From positions 1 through 15,261 of the forward strand of contig CANRDG010000032.1 in NCBI GenBank assembly GCA_947629275.1: a stretch of DNA of 15,261 nucleotides, in the 5' to 3' direction. Of the stretch, positions 6,916 through 14,529 are shown one piece after another (position 1 is the stretch's first letter; each line of letters opens with the position of its first letter). Below the pieces are notes generated by a model. The model worked only from the letters and a program-made list of their open reading frames with translations, did no database searches and was not told where the DNA came from. Made by a program: the position numbers and the translations under genes. The stretch comes from an uncultured Clostridia bacterium. GTDB lineage: Bacteria > Bacillota > Clostridia > Oscillospirales > Ruminococcaceae.

Positions 6916-7791
6916 TTAGTTGCTGCTGATAATTACATCGCCGAAGCTGTTGCTTACGATGATAAAGCTGCTGCCAACAGCACCCTCATATTTTGTGTAT
7001 TTTTGACCGAATACTATTATATCGCCGAAGCCTTTATCAAAAGAAAAGCCATAGCCGCTCTCGCTGTCGGTCAGCGAAACCTTTGTATCCGACATACCGC
7101 AGTCAAGGTTTGTACTGCCCGAAAGCACGCAGCCTGTTATATCCATATCACCGAATGAACCGTTATACGTCATATCGGCTATGCGCGACTTTACTATTGA
7201 GCAGTTGCCAAGACCGCCGTTTATTTCGGGGCTTTGCAGGATACATGAATTTATCTCACACTTGCCGCTGCCAAGGTCAAATTTTGTGCTGTGGTTGACT
7301 GAAACGCCATTTAGCAGTATATCCCCTCTTGATGCCGACAGCGAAAAGGTATTGCAGGTAACGCCCTTTATACTTACTTTTCCGCAGTTTTGAGTATAGC
7401 TTACCTCTTCAAGCAGCTTTTTGGGCAAGGTTATATCAAAAACGGTATCAATACCGTCGCCCTTGCCCATATACATACTTTCGATAAGGTCAACGTCATA
7501 ATCAATTTTCAGAACGTTATTTATTATCTTACATTCAAGTTTTTCGGTATCGGCATTTTTACACTTTATTTCAAATTGCGTACCCGTAGAAATATTGACT
7601 TTTCCGTAGCCTATATTTATCTCGGCGCTTCTAACGTCGGCAGACTGGGCGGAATTTTCATAACTGTCAAGTTTATAGCGCGAATCGGGTTTGCCTGCAA
7701 TAAGTGATGCGATACCTATCAAAAGAAGCAGACCGCCAGTTATCATTACCGCGAGAGATATTTTAGTTCTTAAAGACAAACTGCTGTTCAT
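6916..7791 (-). CDS. DUF4097 beta-strand repeat membrane-anchored protein
   Basis: This 291-residue protein has one N-terminal hydrophobic anchor (about residues 11-32). A long region of short repeated beta-strands follows, with recurring turns such as GYGKVNIS, GLGNCSI, GSFGDMDITG, KGFGDIIVFG and NSFGDVIISSN. This fits the DUF4097 (putative adhesin-type beta-helix) family. The domain probably lies outside the membrane. Its ATG overlaps the stop of the preceding DUF1700 gene by 4 bp and has a GGAGGTGA ribosome site, so the two are translationally coupled. In Firmicutes this pair is usual in operons for envelope homeostasis or stress, commonly behind a PadR regulator; here an AraC regulator leads. 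The exact biochemical role is unknown. Confidence 0.75.
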   Translation of the reverse strand: MNSSLSLRTKISLAVMITGGLLLLIGIASLIAGKPDSRYKLDSYENSAQSADVRSAEINIGYGKVNISTGTQFEIKCKNADTEKLECKIINNVLKIDYDVDLIESMYMGKGDGIDTVFDITLPKKLLEEVSYTQNCGKVSIKGVTCNTFSLSASRGDILLNGVSVNHSTKFDLGSGKCEINSCILQSPEINGGLGNCSIVKSRIADMTYNGSFGDMDITGCVLSGSTNLDCGMSDTKVSLTDSESGYGFSFDKGFGDIIVFGQKYTKYEGAVGSSFIIVSNSFGDVIISSN

Positions 7792-8531
7792 CGGCTCACC
7801 TCCGCTTTGCTTTCAAAAGCTATGGAGATAACACGCTTTACAAACACCCGTATATCCCTGACAGTATCGCTCAAAGTTCTCAGGCAGACATTCAGCAAAG
7901 GTATAAACGCTATACCCGAAAGACCGAGGAGCAAAAGCCCACCGCCTATCATTACAAGACCGACGGGCAAAAGTGAAACAATCCTTATCACGCCGAAAAC
8001 GGTCAGAGCCGCTCCGCCGACAGTCATTACAAGAAGCATAATGACGACCGCTACGACAAACACCAAAGCTATGGCGCAGAATATTGCCATAAAGCCAAGC
8101 CACAGCGGTGATGTAAGCACCAACAGAGCAAGCACTATTACTGCTTTTTTATTATCTGTCTTAGCAGCTTGTTTGCGTGCAGGTTCGTATTTGGGCTGTG
8201 TGGGCGCAGCAGGAGCGATTTCAGGTGGAGGCAGTTCTTCGGCTTTTTCTAATATTTTAGCGCTTTCCTGCTTTGCCTGCTGTTTAGGCTTGGGTGCAGA
8301 CTGCTTGCGCGAATCACCCGAAAACGGAGGTATCTCATATTCGCCGCCGCTATGTGTAAACTTTCTGGCAAAAGGCTCCGGTATACCAAGCGCATTAAGG
8401 GCGGCTGCCTCGTTTTCCTCACCAGCGTCTACAAGATATGCCGCTATCTTATCAAGCACCATATCGGCTTTTTCTTCACCAAGCTCATTTATTATGGGCA
8501 TTACCCTTTTTATGTACTCTTTTCTGTCCAT
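7788..8531 (-). CDS. DUF1700/HAAS-domain membrane protein
   Basis: The 247-residue protein starts with a helical domain of about 60 residues (MDRKEYIKRVMPIINELGEEKA, then ALGIPEPFARKF) typical of DUF1700/HAAS proteins. A charged Pro/Ala/Lys/Gln-rich linker follows at about 66-128. Three or four strongly hydrophobic helices follow at about 129-212, and a short basic tail. The N-terminal domain should be cytoplasmic. GGAG lies 6-8 nt before the ATG. It starts 22 bp after the araC-type gene with no terminator between, and its stop overlaps the DUF4097 start by 4 bp, which places all three in one operon. Family members pair with DUF4097 proteins; the molecular mechanism is not established. Confidence 0.75.
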   Translation of the reverse strand: MDRKEYIKRVMPIINELGEEKADMVLDKIAAYLVDAGEENEAAALNALGIPEPFARKFTHSGGEYEIPPFSGDSRKQSAPKPKQQAKQESAKILEKAEELPPPEIAPAAPTQPKYEPARKQAAKTDNKKAVIVLALLVLTSPLWLGFMAIFCAIALVFVVAVVIMLLVMTVGGAALTVFGVIRIVSLLPVGLVMIGGGLLLLGLSGIAFIPLLNVCLRTLSDTVRDIRVFVKRVISIAFESKAEVSR

Positions 8532-8553
8532 ACAGTTCTCCGTGATCTATTGA

Positions 8554-9378
8554 CTATGCTTTTTTATGGAACGATCTGAATTCCACAGGCGAAAGCATTT
8601 CGTGCTTTTTAAATACCGCACAGAAATAGCTGCAATCATTATAGCCTACCCTTGACGATATTTCATTTACCGAGATATTTTCAGATATGAGAAGATTTTT
8701 TGCCTGCTGTATCCTTTTTCTTGCGATATACTCAAACGGGCGCATATCATAACATTCTTTGAAAAGTCTGCAAAGATACTGCGGCGATAGATTTATAATT
8801 TTTGCAAGTTCCTGCAAGGTAATATCCCTGCCGTAATTTTCATCTATAAAGTCAATAACGGGCTTCAGCTGCAAAAGCTTATTGGTATCCTGCGCGGCGG
8901 TCTGTAGATTTACATACCTGTTAAGCTCCAGAAGATACTGATACAAAAGCGCCGAGCACTGATAGCCGCTGTAAAAATAATCCGATTTCAAAAGATAGAG
9001 CATCTTTTTGAAAAGCACCTCAGGCACTGAAAGGTCGGATATTTTGAACACCTTTGCCTGCTCAAAATGCATAAGTTTAAGTACATTTTCAACGCCGTAG
9101 CCGTCAAACACGACCCAGTGGTTCTCCCACACATCAAGTTCAGTAAAATACTCATGCGGAACGTTTTTGGGAAGATAGTAACCGTAACCCGGCTTTATCT
9201 CATACTCCTCCCCGTCTACACGAAGCACGCCCTCGCCTCTTACTGTATATATTATCTGATGATACGGATAACCGTCGTCGCGTTTAACATGATATTCCCT
9301 GTCGATAGAACCTATACCGACGACATAGAACGGAAGCTGAGTTTCAGCGCTTAGTATTGAATACGAAAAATCATTCAT
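8554..9378 (-). CDS. AraC family regulator with cupin sensor domain
   Basis: The 274-residue product has an N-terminal AraC-binding cupin domain (about residues 15-105; YPYHQIIYTVRGEGVLRVDG, YYLPKNVPHEY). A linker follows, then a C-terminal double helix-turn-helix (about 170-270; DITLQELAKIINLSPQYLCRLFKE and VNEISSRVGYNDCSYFCAVFKKHEMLSPVEFR). Such proteins often bind a sugar or glycan-derived ligand, but no ligand can be named here. The start is uncertain: ATG 9378 has only GGTG upstream, and GTG codons at 9387 and 9390 are also in frame. It has its own perfect-consensus promoter after the ABC-F gene, and DUF1700-DUF4097 follow 22 bp downstream, so those genes are its likely targets along with itself. 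Confidence 0.88.
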   Translation of the reverse strand: MNDFSYSILSAETQLPFYVVGIGSIDREYHVKRDDGYPYHQIIYTVRGEGVLRVDGEEYEIKPGYGYYLPKNVPHEYFTELDVWENHWVVFDGYGVENVLKLMHFEQAKVFKISDLSVPEVLFKKMLYLLKSDYFYSGYQCSALLYQYLLELNRYVNLQTAAQDTNKLLQLKPVIDFIDENYGRDITLQELAKIINLSPQYLCRLFKECYDMRPFEYIARKRIQQAKNLLISENISVNEISSRVGYNDCSYFCAVFKKHEMLSPVEFRSFHKKA

Positions 9379-9471
9379 TACATTCACCACGTTGCCACTT
9401 AACTTTATGTAAGCGACCGTACACCTTTCTTTAATATTTTCTTCAATGCGAAAAAATTACTGTTTCATATA

Positions 9472-9500
9472 ATTATATCACTTAAAATCCTGTTTGTCAA
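9472..9500 (-). promoter_or_regulatory. Perfect-consensus sigma-A promoter of the araC-type gene
   Basis: On the minus strand TTGACA (9500-9495), exactly 17 bp and TATAAT (9477-9472) match the consensus at all twelve positions. The -35 overlaps the TGA stop codon of the ABC-F gene. The leader to the araC-type start is about 85 nt. Such a strong promoter suggests high basal expression or control by a repressor. Confidence 0.9.
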
Positions 9501-11422
9501 CAGTCTAGCTGCGACCATTCTTCCATTTTTTCGTCAAGGGCGTTTTTCTGCTCCTCGAGCCTTGCACAAAGCGATGTGATAAGTTCAAAATCAGATACGT
9601 TATTCTCGTCGGCTATCTGCTGTTCCAGCATAGTTATGTTATTTTCTATCTGCTCTATTTCTTTTTCGACTGCAGAGATCCTTTGGCGTTTTTTAGCATC
9701 TTCCGCTCTCTGCTGACGTGTTCTGTATCCGCTGTTTTCCTTGACGGGTTTTACGTAATCTTGCTTTTGTTTATTTTCGATTTGAGCTTCTTCCTGCGCG
9801 GCCTTTGCGGTCTCATAAAATTCATATCCGCCGCTGTATTCATGCAGCACGCCGTTTTCTATCTCGAAAATTTTAGAAGCCACTTTTGAAAGAAGATACC
9901 TGTCGTGCGATACTAAAATTATCGTACCGTCAAACTGTTTCAGAGCATCTTCCAGCACTTCCATTGAGTCTATGTCAAGGTGGTTGGTGGGTTCGTCAAG
10001 AATGAGCACGTTGCCGCGGTTGAGAGACATTATACAAAAACACAGTTTTGCTCTTTCACCTCCGCTTAGAACGCTTATAGGTTTGAAGACATCTTCACCG
10101 GTAAGCAGCACTGCCGCAAGACTTTTGCGGATAAGCAGCTCGCTCATTGAGGGGTAGCGGTTTTGTATCTCCTCAAAGGCGGTAAGACCCATATGGAGAT
10201 AATTATGCTCCTGCTCAAAATACGAAAGCTTAACGTTGGGCGCCCACTTAATGCGTCCTTTTTCGTGAGGGATAATTCCCTGCACGAGCTTTAGCAGAGA
10301 AGTTTTTCCTGCGCCGTTCACGCCAACGAACGCGACTTTTTCACCTCTGCGGACATTGAAACTGATATTTTCTGCAATAAGTTTGCGCTTATCGCCCGTG
10401 CCGACACACAGTTCACAGTCCTCGACCGAAAGCAGTTCCTTTGGTGGCGTGATGTCATATTCAAGCGATATTTGGGGTATTTTTACGCTTTCATCGGGTT
10501 TTTCCACACGTTCTATCCTGTCAAGTGCGTGCTGCTTGGATTTTGCCGCTTTTGCGCTTGTAGCCCTTACCTTATGCCTGACTATAAAATCCTCCAGCTT
10601 TGCAATTTCTTTTTGCTGAAGCTCATATTCCTTGCTCTGCCGCTCGGTATTCATTTTTTTCTGCGTAACATAAGCGCTGTAATTACCCTTATACGTGCGC
10701 AGGCTGCCCTTATGTATCTCAAATATCCTGCCGACAAGCTTATCAAGAAAGTATCTGTCATGCGAAACTACGAGTATTGCGCCTTTATAACTTTTCAGGT
10801 GTTCTTCAAGCCAGCGCAGTGTTGCCATGTCAAGATGATTTGTAGGCTCGTCTAGTATAAGCAGGTCGGGTTGTTCTATCAGCAGTTTTGCAAGGGCGAG
10901 GCGCGTTTTTTCGCCGCCGCTTAAAGTGGAGATTTTCCTGTCACGAGAAACTTCACCGAAGCCCATGCCCCAAAGCACTGTATTTATACGAACGTCTATA
11001 CGGTAGCCGTCCATAGCCTCAAAATATGCTGAAAGTTCGGAATATTCAGCGCTTACCTGTTCAAGTTCCGCGCCGTGCAGAAGCACCATTTGCCCCTCAA
11101 GCTCTTTCATACGCTGCAATATGCCATAAAGCTTGGCAAAAGGCTTTTTCATCTCGCCTATGATGCTTTCGTCGCTGTCAAGACCGCTGTTTTGTTTTAA
11201 TATACCTATAGTTTTATTAGAGGATACAGTAACGCTGCCTTTGCCGTCGGGAGTTTTATCAAAAGATTCTTCACCTGTAAGTATACGCAAAAGCGTTGAC
11301 TTGCCGCAGCCGTTCACGCCTATAATGCCTATTCTTTCTTTATCTTCAACAGTGAAGGATATATCTTCCAGCAGCGGTTCGCCGTTATAATATTTATAAA
11401 TATTTTCAACACTAACTATCAT
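9497..11422 (-). CDS. ABC-F family ATPase (ribosome-associated)
   Basis: ABC-F proteins have two ABC ATPase domains and no membrane segments; known members act on the ribosome in translation or antibiotic protection. The 641-residue protein has Walker A GVNGCGKST (35-43), signature LSGGE (167-171) and Walker B LLILDEPTNHLD (187-198) in domain 1. A charged helical linker spans about 240-315, the P-site tRNA interaction region of the family. Domain 2 has Walker A GVNGAGKTS (367-375), signature LSGGERAKL and LILDEPTNHLD (473-483). A coiled-coil C-terminal extension lies at about 570-641. These features suit the housekeeping Uup/YdiF-like group better than short resistance proteins, but the subgroup is not settled. 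The ribosome site is weak. It is divergent from the SGNH hydrolase gene. Confidence 0.93.
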   Translation of the reverse strand: MIVSVENIYKYYNGEPLLEDISFTVEDKERIGIIGVNGCGKSTLLRILTGEESFDKTPDGKGSVTVSSNKTIGILKQNSGLDSDESIIGEMKKPFAKLYGILQRMKELEGQMVLLHGAELEQVSAEYSELSAYFEAMDGYRIDVRINTVLWGMGFGEVSRDRKISTLSGGEKTRLALAKLLIEQPDLLILDEPTNHLDMATLRWLEEHLKSYKGAILVVSHDRYFLDKLVGRIFEIHKGSLRTYKGNYSAYVTQKKMNTERQSKEYELQQKEIAKLEDFIVRHKVRATSAKAAKSKQHALDRIERVEKPDESVKIPQISLEYDITPPKELLSVEDCELCVGTGDKRKLIAENISFNVRRGEKVAFVGVNGAGKTSLLKLVQGIIPHEKGRIKWAPNVKLSYFEQEHNYLHMGLTAFEEIQNRYPSMSELLIRKSLAAVLLTGEDVFKPISVLSGGERAKLCFCIMSLNRGNVLILDEPTNHLDIDSMEVLEDALKQFDGTIILVSHDRYLLSKVASKIFEIENGVLHEYSGGYEFYETAKAAQEEAQIENKQKQDYVKPVKENSGYRTRQQRAEDAKKRQRISAVEKEIEQIENNITMLEQQIADENNVSDFELITSLCARLEEQKNALDEKMEEWSQLDC

Positions 11423-11460
11423 ATCAGAAATTTTACCGTCCCTAAAATGTACTTAAATAT

Positions 11461-11489
11461 ATTATACAGTATAATTCATATATTTACAA
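11461..11489 (-). promoter_or_regulatory. Sigma-A promoter of the ABC-F gene
   Basis: On the minus strand TTGTAA (11489-11484), a 17-bp spacer and TATAAT (11466-11461) form a good promoter, with a start near 11454 and a leader of about 32 nt. The -35 lies in one arm of an inverted repeat. Confidence 0.8.
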
Positions 11490-11507
11490 TAATCATTTTG
11501 TAAATAT
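11480..11507. repeat. Perfect 10-bp inverted repeat over the ABC-F promoter -35
   Basis: ATATTTACAA (11480-11489) and TTGTAAATAT (11498-11507) are exact reverse complements separated by 8 nt. The left arm contains the -35 of the ABC-F promoter. The spacing suits a dimeric repressor operator, but no protein can be assigned, and the A/T-rich background makes a chance repeat possible. Confidence 0.55.
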
Positions 11508-11534
11508 TTTATGATAATACTGACGATGCTTTAC

Positions 11535-11563
11535 TTGCAATTTAGAGAATACTGTGTTATAAT
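11535..11563 (+). promoter_or_regulatory. Extended -10 sigma-A promoter of the SGNH hydrolase gene
   Basis: TTGCAA (11535-11540), a 17-bp spacer and TATAAT (11558-11563) preceded by TGT (an extended -10) lie upstream of the SGNH hydrolase gene. The expected start is near 11570, with a leader of about 54 nt that contains the GGAG ribosome site. Confidence 0.85.
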
Positions 11564-11623
11564 ACTTTGTGATAAAGCAAATAATAAAGCTGAAATATTT
11601 TATATAGATATGGAGATAAATTT

Positions 11624-12679
11624 ATGAAATTCAAAAGAAGGGTATTTTCGGCGGTATTAGCAGCCGTGATTATGTTCTGCTGCGCTGTTTCGGCTGCCGC
11701 TGATGGAGGACTTAAAGAAATTTCACAAAGCACGCCGTTCAGAATGACCGTGCTTGGCGATTCTATAGCGGCAGGCTACGGGCTTGACGGCTATGTGCGC
11801 GAAAACGAACCGTGCTATGAAACAGCTTCATATGCAAACAAACTGGCGGAAAAATACGGTCTTAAAGCGAAAAGCACGTACTTTAATGATGCTGTTTCGG
11901 GCGCAACGACGGCAGACCTTGTAAATTTGCTGTCAGATTCAAATGTTTCAAAGCACGTTAAAGGCTCTGACACGATACTTATTTCAATAGGCGGAAACGA
12001 TCTTCTGCACGTTTTACTTGGTATGCTTGAAGATAATGCCCCAAACGACAGCGAAAGCGGCGGAGACAATTCTCAGGTAACGTCTCCTGAAGGCTCGCTC
12101 GGTTCTATAGATCCACTTAAAATTGCGGAAATTATATCGACCTTGCCCGAAAAGACCGAGGAAGCTATTGAAGGCTTTGAAACGGACTTTGAGGCGCTTA
12201 TAGTAAAAATGAGGGAAATAAATCCCGAAGCGCTGATAGTTATAGACACGATATACGATCCGTTTGAGGGTTTTGAACAGATACCCATGATAGACGAAAT
12301 AGCCGCAGATGCTATAGGCAAGATAAACGAGATCATAAAAAATAAGGCGACAGGCAGCGACGGCAAAGACAGATACGTTGTGGTTGATGTTGCGGCGAAT
12401 TTTGAGGGCAAAAACAAGGAACTTACAAATATAGAAAAGCTTGACATTCACCCGAATGCTGACGGACACGCGCTGATATTTGAACTGCTTGACAAGGAGA
12501 TAACTAGCCACACTTTCACGACTTGGATAATAGACCCTGATGCAAGCTCAAAAGCAAAAGAAGAAAAAGTGCAAGAGGCAAAGAATTACTCAAGAATGAT
12601 GTTTGCATTTTTCTTCATGCTGATAATAATGATAACGGTGCTTTTCCTGCACAGCATACATAATTTCAGAAACAAGTAA
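11624..12679 (+). CDS. Exported, membrane-anchored SGNH/GDSL hydrolase
   Basis: SGNH hydrolases are serine esterases or lipases. The 351-residue protein has a signal peptide (basic MKFKRR, hydrophobic 7-23, probable cleavage after AVSAAA). Block I follows as VLGDSIAAGYG with nucleophile Ser47, then the glycine block NDAVSGATTADL (88-99), block III ISIGGNDLL with Asn125, and the final block LDIHPNADGH with His276. The catalytic Asp would be Asp274, giving D-x-H rather than the usual D-x-x-H. An acidic, low-complexity insert (about 136-165) lies after block III. A C-terminal hydrophobic helix (about 325-344) with a basic tail suggests anchoring to the outer face of the membrane. GGAG lies 8 nt before the ATG. 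The substrate is unknown; cell-wall or glycan deacylation is possible. Confidence 0.88.
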   Translation: MKFKRRVFSAVLAAVIMFCCAVSAAADGGLKEISQSTPFRMTVLGDSIAAGYGLDGYVRENEPCYETASYANKLAEKYGLKAKSTYFNDAVSGATTADLVNLLSDSNVSKHVKGSDTILISIGGNDLLHVLLGMLEDNAPNDSESGGDNSQVTSPEGSLGSIDPLKIAEIISTLPEKTEEAIEGFETDFEALIVKMREINPEALIVIDTIYDPFEGFEQIPMIDEIAADAIGKINEIIKNKATGSDGKDRYVVVDVAANFEGKNKELTNIEKLDIHPNADGHALIFELLDKEITSHTFTTWIIDPDASSKAKEEKVQEAKNYSRMMFAFFFMLIIMITVLFLHSIHNFRNK

Positions 12680-12686
12680 CAAAACG

Positions 12687-12721
12687 CCCTGTCGGCTCTA
12701 TTGTCGGCAGGGTCAATTTTT
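12687..12721. terminator. Bidirectional intrinsic terminator after SGNH hydrolase and phospholipase-like genes
   Basis: CCCTGTCGGC (12687-12696) pairs with GTCGGCAGGG (12703-12712), with two G-T pairs and a 6-nt loop. AATTTTT follows on the plus side. AAAA (12681-12684) gives a weaker U tract for the minus strand. It lies between convergent genes. Confidence 0.82.
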
Positions 12722-13862
12722 ACTTAGCGGATTCAAATATCCAGCACTGGAACAGGTCGTCGGGGTCGTACTGCCTGCTGTAGACGCAGCCGTTATTTGC
12801 GCCCGTGACGGCATTTATAAAGTGTGATGTACCTGTAAGTATGCGATAGCCGTTTGCGGTCTTGCCTATTTTTAGTTTATACGAGGGAGCATTCTTTTTG
12901 GCAAGAGAAAGTTTACAGCCGTTTTCAAACGCAAGCTCATAAAAGCCCTGTGCGTTGGCAGTAAGTATGAGCTTTTCTGCATTTTTTGAAAGGCTTACAC
13001 CGCTTCTGAAACAGCCGCCGCAGGAAAGATACCTGCTATTTGCTGCATTGCGAAGAAAGTACTTTTTGCCGTTTTGCAATGCAAGCTCTTTATTCGCTGT
13101 ATCTTTATAAAACCTTAGCAAAAAAGCGGCACAACTGCGCTGGGCAAGGCAAAGCATATTTTCAATAGCGCTGTCAAGCACCGTGGGCTTTTTGGCTTTT
13201 ATAAGAATATCATAATACTCGGCTGACATGGCGGCAAGGTCATTCATATGCTCTCCGACTGTGCTTTCGCTGATATGCTTGCTGTATATACTTTTAATGC
13301 CATTTTTAGCATGAAAACGCTGGTAAATATCGAGCGCGTACTGCTCAAAGAGCTTATGCCTGCCGCTTTTTGATGAAGTAAGCGTAAGATCTGTGGTATG
13401 CGGCGTACAGCAGACATCTGATATCATATGCATACACCTGCCGACAAACTGCATTGCAAGAGCGATATTCTCCGCTCCGCCGCTTGCAAAAAACGTTAGT
13501 GCAAGCTGGTAGTCGTCTTCAAAAATGCTGCGTGCCGAGCGTGAGTACCTGCTCGGAGTTGTGGCATTTTTGCCCGACTTATAATAGCCGCTGTCAGATG
13601 GCTGTGCGCGCCTGCCGTGTACATTTTTAACGCAATAATAGTGGTAGCCCTTGCCCTTGTCGGTGTCCCCTTTCCTGTCGGGAACGGTGGCATATTCGGT
13701 GAGGATATCGGCATATGCGGCGAAAAAATCATGCTGCTCGCTGTAGCCGTCGTTATCTAAAATTACAAGCGCTTTTGAAACTATATCGGCGTGGGTGGGG
13801 CTTTTCCATGCATATGCAATTATCGGTCTTAGGCGGTCGGTTATTTTATAGATTTTTCTCAT
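12720..13862 (-). CDS. Zinc-dependent phospholipase C-like protein with C-terminal ricin-like domain
   Basis: The 380-residue protein resembles the zinc-dependent phospholipase C family (clostridial alpha-toxin, B. cereus PLC). Candidate zinc ligands fall in family order: Trp19, His24 (SPTHADIV), Asp62 and His74 (12 apart, as in alpha-toxin), His145 and Asp149 (MHMISD), His155 (TPHTTD), His169 and Glu173 (RHKLFE). After about residue 265 comes a separate region (YFLRNAANSRYLSCGG ... FQCWIFE) resembling a ricin-type beta-trefoil, including a Q-x-W motif near the end, in place of the PLAT/C2 domain of alpha-toxin. No hydrophobic signal peptide is visible, although AYA lies directly before Trp19. 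The ATG at 13862 was chosen; GAGGAG lies 13 nt upstream, and the TTG at 13901 lacks a site. Substrate and location are uncertain. Confidence 0.78.
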   Translation of the reverse strand: MRKIYKITDRLRPIIAYAWKSPTHADIVSKALVILDNDGYSEQHDFFAAYADILTEYATVPDRKGDTDKGKGYHYYCVKNVHGRRAQPSDSGYYKSGKNATTPSRYSRSARSIFEDDYQLALTFFASGGAENIALAMQFVGRCMHMISDVCCTPHTTDLTLTSSKSGRHKLFEQYALDIYQRFHAKNGIKSIYSKHISESTVGEHMNDLAAMSAEYYDILIKAKKPTVLDSAIENMLCLAQRSCAAFLLRFYKDTANKELALQNGKKYFLRNAANSRYLSCGGCFRSGVSLSKNAEKLILTANAQGFYELAFENGCKLSLAKKNAPSYKLKIGKTANGYRILTGTSHFINAVTGANNGCVYSRQYDPDDLFQCWIFESAK

Positions 13863-13884
13863 ATAGTAATACAGTCTCCTCGCT

Positions 13885-14496
13885 TTATTTGTTTTGTTCA
13901 AGTAATTTAAATAGTTTTAGCTTTGCAGCCTGCCTGTCGGTAACGGTGATAGTCTGAAATCCCAAAGAGGCAGCGGCGGCGGTGTTTGCTTCAAGGTCGT
14001 CAAGAAAAACACATTCATTCGCGTTAAGTGCATACTTTTGAAGAAGATGTTCATAAATACGCTTATCCGGCTTTGTAAAATTTATATGCGATGAAACTAC
14101 ATATCCGCTGACCAAGTCCATAAAGTCAAACTGGGTATTTTTATGAAGTTCAAACATATTTTTGGGGTAGTTTGTAAGAAGATAGATACTATATCCTTTC
14201 GCTTTAAGTTCGGAGAGCCACTGTCGGCTGTCGGGAAAGCTGTGGACTATCTCGGTCAGGTCTTTCATAAAAAGCTGCGCCTGAGCGCTCATATCGGGTT
14301 CGCGGCTTATATAGTCGTTTAAAATATCCTGCTCTGTTATTATGCCCATATCAAGCTCGTTCCACATGGGTCTTTCAACGATTCCTTTGACTATGCGCTC
14401 GGTAGTATAGTCGTCAAAGCCGAGTTCTTTACAGTATTCGCGCTTGCGGAAATCTACAAGCACCATGCCTATATCAAATACAATATTTTTTATCAC
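13885..14496 (-). CDS. HAD-superfamily (subfamily IA) phosphatase-like hydrolase
   Basis: The 203-residue protein fits HAD-IA hydrolases of the YihX-like type, which act on small phosphorylated metabolites. Motif I is FDIGMVLVDF with nucleophile Asp8 and Gly at the usual second Asp position, as in that subgroup. A helical cap follows, then motif II LLTNYP (Thr108), motif III Lys142 in FTKPDKRIYEHLL, and motif IV FLDDLEANT (Asp166/Asp167). The GTG start at 14496 has GGAG 9 nt upstream. An ATG at 14541 lies upstream of the predicted transcript start and lacks a ribosome site, so it is rejected. The phospholipase-like gene follows 22 bp downstream, suggesting one transcript. The substrate is not known. 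Confidence 0.85.
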   Translation of the reverse strand: MIKNIVFDIGMVLVDFRKREYCKELGFDDYTTERIVKGIVERPMWNELDMGIITEQDILNDYISREPDMSAQAQLFMKDLTEIVHSFPDSRQWLSELKAKGYSIYLLTNYPKNMFELHKNTQFDFMDLVSGYVVSSHINFTKPDKRIYEHLLQKYALNANECVFLDDLEANTAAAASLGFQTITVTDRQAAKLKLFKLLEQNK

Positions 14497-14529
14497 TGTC
14501 TCACGCTCCTTATAAGTTCTGCCATTTAT

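Noticed and set aside
7807..8553. Open frame of 248 codons on the plus strand
   Set aside because: It is antisense to the DUF1700 gene; its Ser/Thr/Pro/Ala-rich product is a by-product of the Ala/Leu/Glu-rich coding strand.
13862..13901. TTG start for the phospholipase-like protein
   Set aside because: It overlaps the end of the HAD gene and has no ribosome site; the extra 13 residues add no hydrophobic signal segment.
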